From contig JBGSIZ010000031.1 in assembly GCA_041742255.1 (NCBI GenBank), positions 1 to 5,197 on the forward strand: a DNA stretch of 5,197 nt. The letters run 5' to 3'. The translations under genes were made by a program, and so were the position numbers. Every line of letters starts with the position of its first letter. Within the stretch, counting starts at the first letter, position 1. Shown here piece after piece: positions 5,014-5,197 of the stretch. The stretch comes from JBGSIZ01 sp041742255. GTDB taxonomy: Bacteria > Pseudomonadota > Alphaproteobacteria > Rhodobacterales > Rhodobacteraceae. The notes beneath the pieces were generated by a model. The model did no database searches and was not told the DNA's origin. It worked only from the letters and a program-made list of their open reading frames with translations.

Positions 5014-5197
5014 TGCGGGGACTTTTTGCAGCGGTCGCAGGTGGGCTGTTTGGGGCGGGCCTGATGATTTCGGGCATGACCGACACGTCCAAGGTGCAAG
5101 GCTGGCTCGACGTCTTCGGCGACTGGGACCCGACGCTGGCCTTTGTCATGGGCGGGGCCATCCTGCCGATGGCGGTGGCCTGGCAGATTACGCGGGG
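5013..5197 (+). CDS. Second YeeE/YedE half (DUF6691/PmpB-like), N-terminal 61 residues; 3' end outside window
   Basis: The ATG shares its A with the TGA stop of the preceding gene, and GGGGG (5001-5005) lies 7 bases upstream, so translation is probably coupled. Visible residues show two hydrophobic segments: LFAAVAGGLFGAGLMISGM (4-22), ending in the family's GxGLxxSGMT motif, then KVQGWLDVFGDWDPTLAFVMGGAI (27-50), which matches the start of PmpB/DUF6691 proteins. It would pair with the upstream half-protein as a sulfur-compound transporter. The remainder, including any cysteine motif, lies outside the window. Confidence 0.85.
   Translation, partial: MRGLFAAVAGGLFGAGLMISGMTDTSKVQGWLDVFGDWDPTLAFVMGGAILPMAVAWQITR

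Overview
The window is GC-rich, uses G/C-ending codons throughout, and is packed with genes whose protein sequences look alphaproteobacterial, most like Rhodobacterales (Roseobacter/Rhodobacter group). That assignment rests on protein style and gene content, not on a marker gene. There are eight protein genes, the first and last cut by the window edges. I see no rRNA, tRNA, CRISPR array, insertion sequence or prophage signal.

Left half (1-2977): an acyl-CoA catabolic cluster. On the minus strand, an APH-type phosphotransferase (619-1665) overlaps by 4 bases the start of a crotonase-fold enzyme (1-622, cut by the edge), probably the hydratase half of a FadB-like hydratase/3-hydroxyacyl-CoA dehydrogenase. 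Divergently, on the plus strand, lies an acyl-CoA dehydrogenase of the ACAD10/ACAD11 type (1763-2977). In animal ACAD10/ACAD11 the kinase and dehydrogenase domains are fused. In the Pseudomonas Lva levulinate pathway the separate proteins LvaA and LvaC phosphorylate a 4-hydroxyacyl-CoA and then eliminate the phosphate to give an enoyl-CoA. By inference this cluster feeds 4-hydroxyacyl-CoAs (or similar substrates) into beta-oxidation: kinase, then phosphate elimination, then hydration/oxidation by the crotonase-type enzyme. No LvaB-like partner is visible.

Middle (2978-3277): a small unrecognised minus-strand gene (2984-3214, 76 aa) with a good ribosome binding site, and a short AT-rich leader with a near-palindrome.

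Right half (3278-5197): a reactive-sulfur module of the BigR/SqrR type. A small ArsR-family regulator with two cysteines (3278-3610, minus) is divergent from an ETHE1/Blh-like metallo-beta-lactamase-fold persulfide dioxygenase (3697-4560), which is followed by two half-size YeeE/YedE membrane proteins (4585-5013 and 5013-end) with a 1-base stop/start overlap. The divergent gap is strikingly AT-rich (19 G/C in the 70 bases 3611-3680) and holds a 22-base imperfect palindrome. Its two arms contain back-to-back candidate -35 boxes, so one repressor dimer could close both promoters.

The most interesting points are the split ACAD11-like kinase/dehydrogenase pair, the displaced second cysteine of the ArsR regulator, and the palindrome with embedded divergent -35 boxes.
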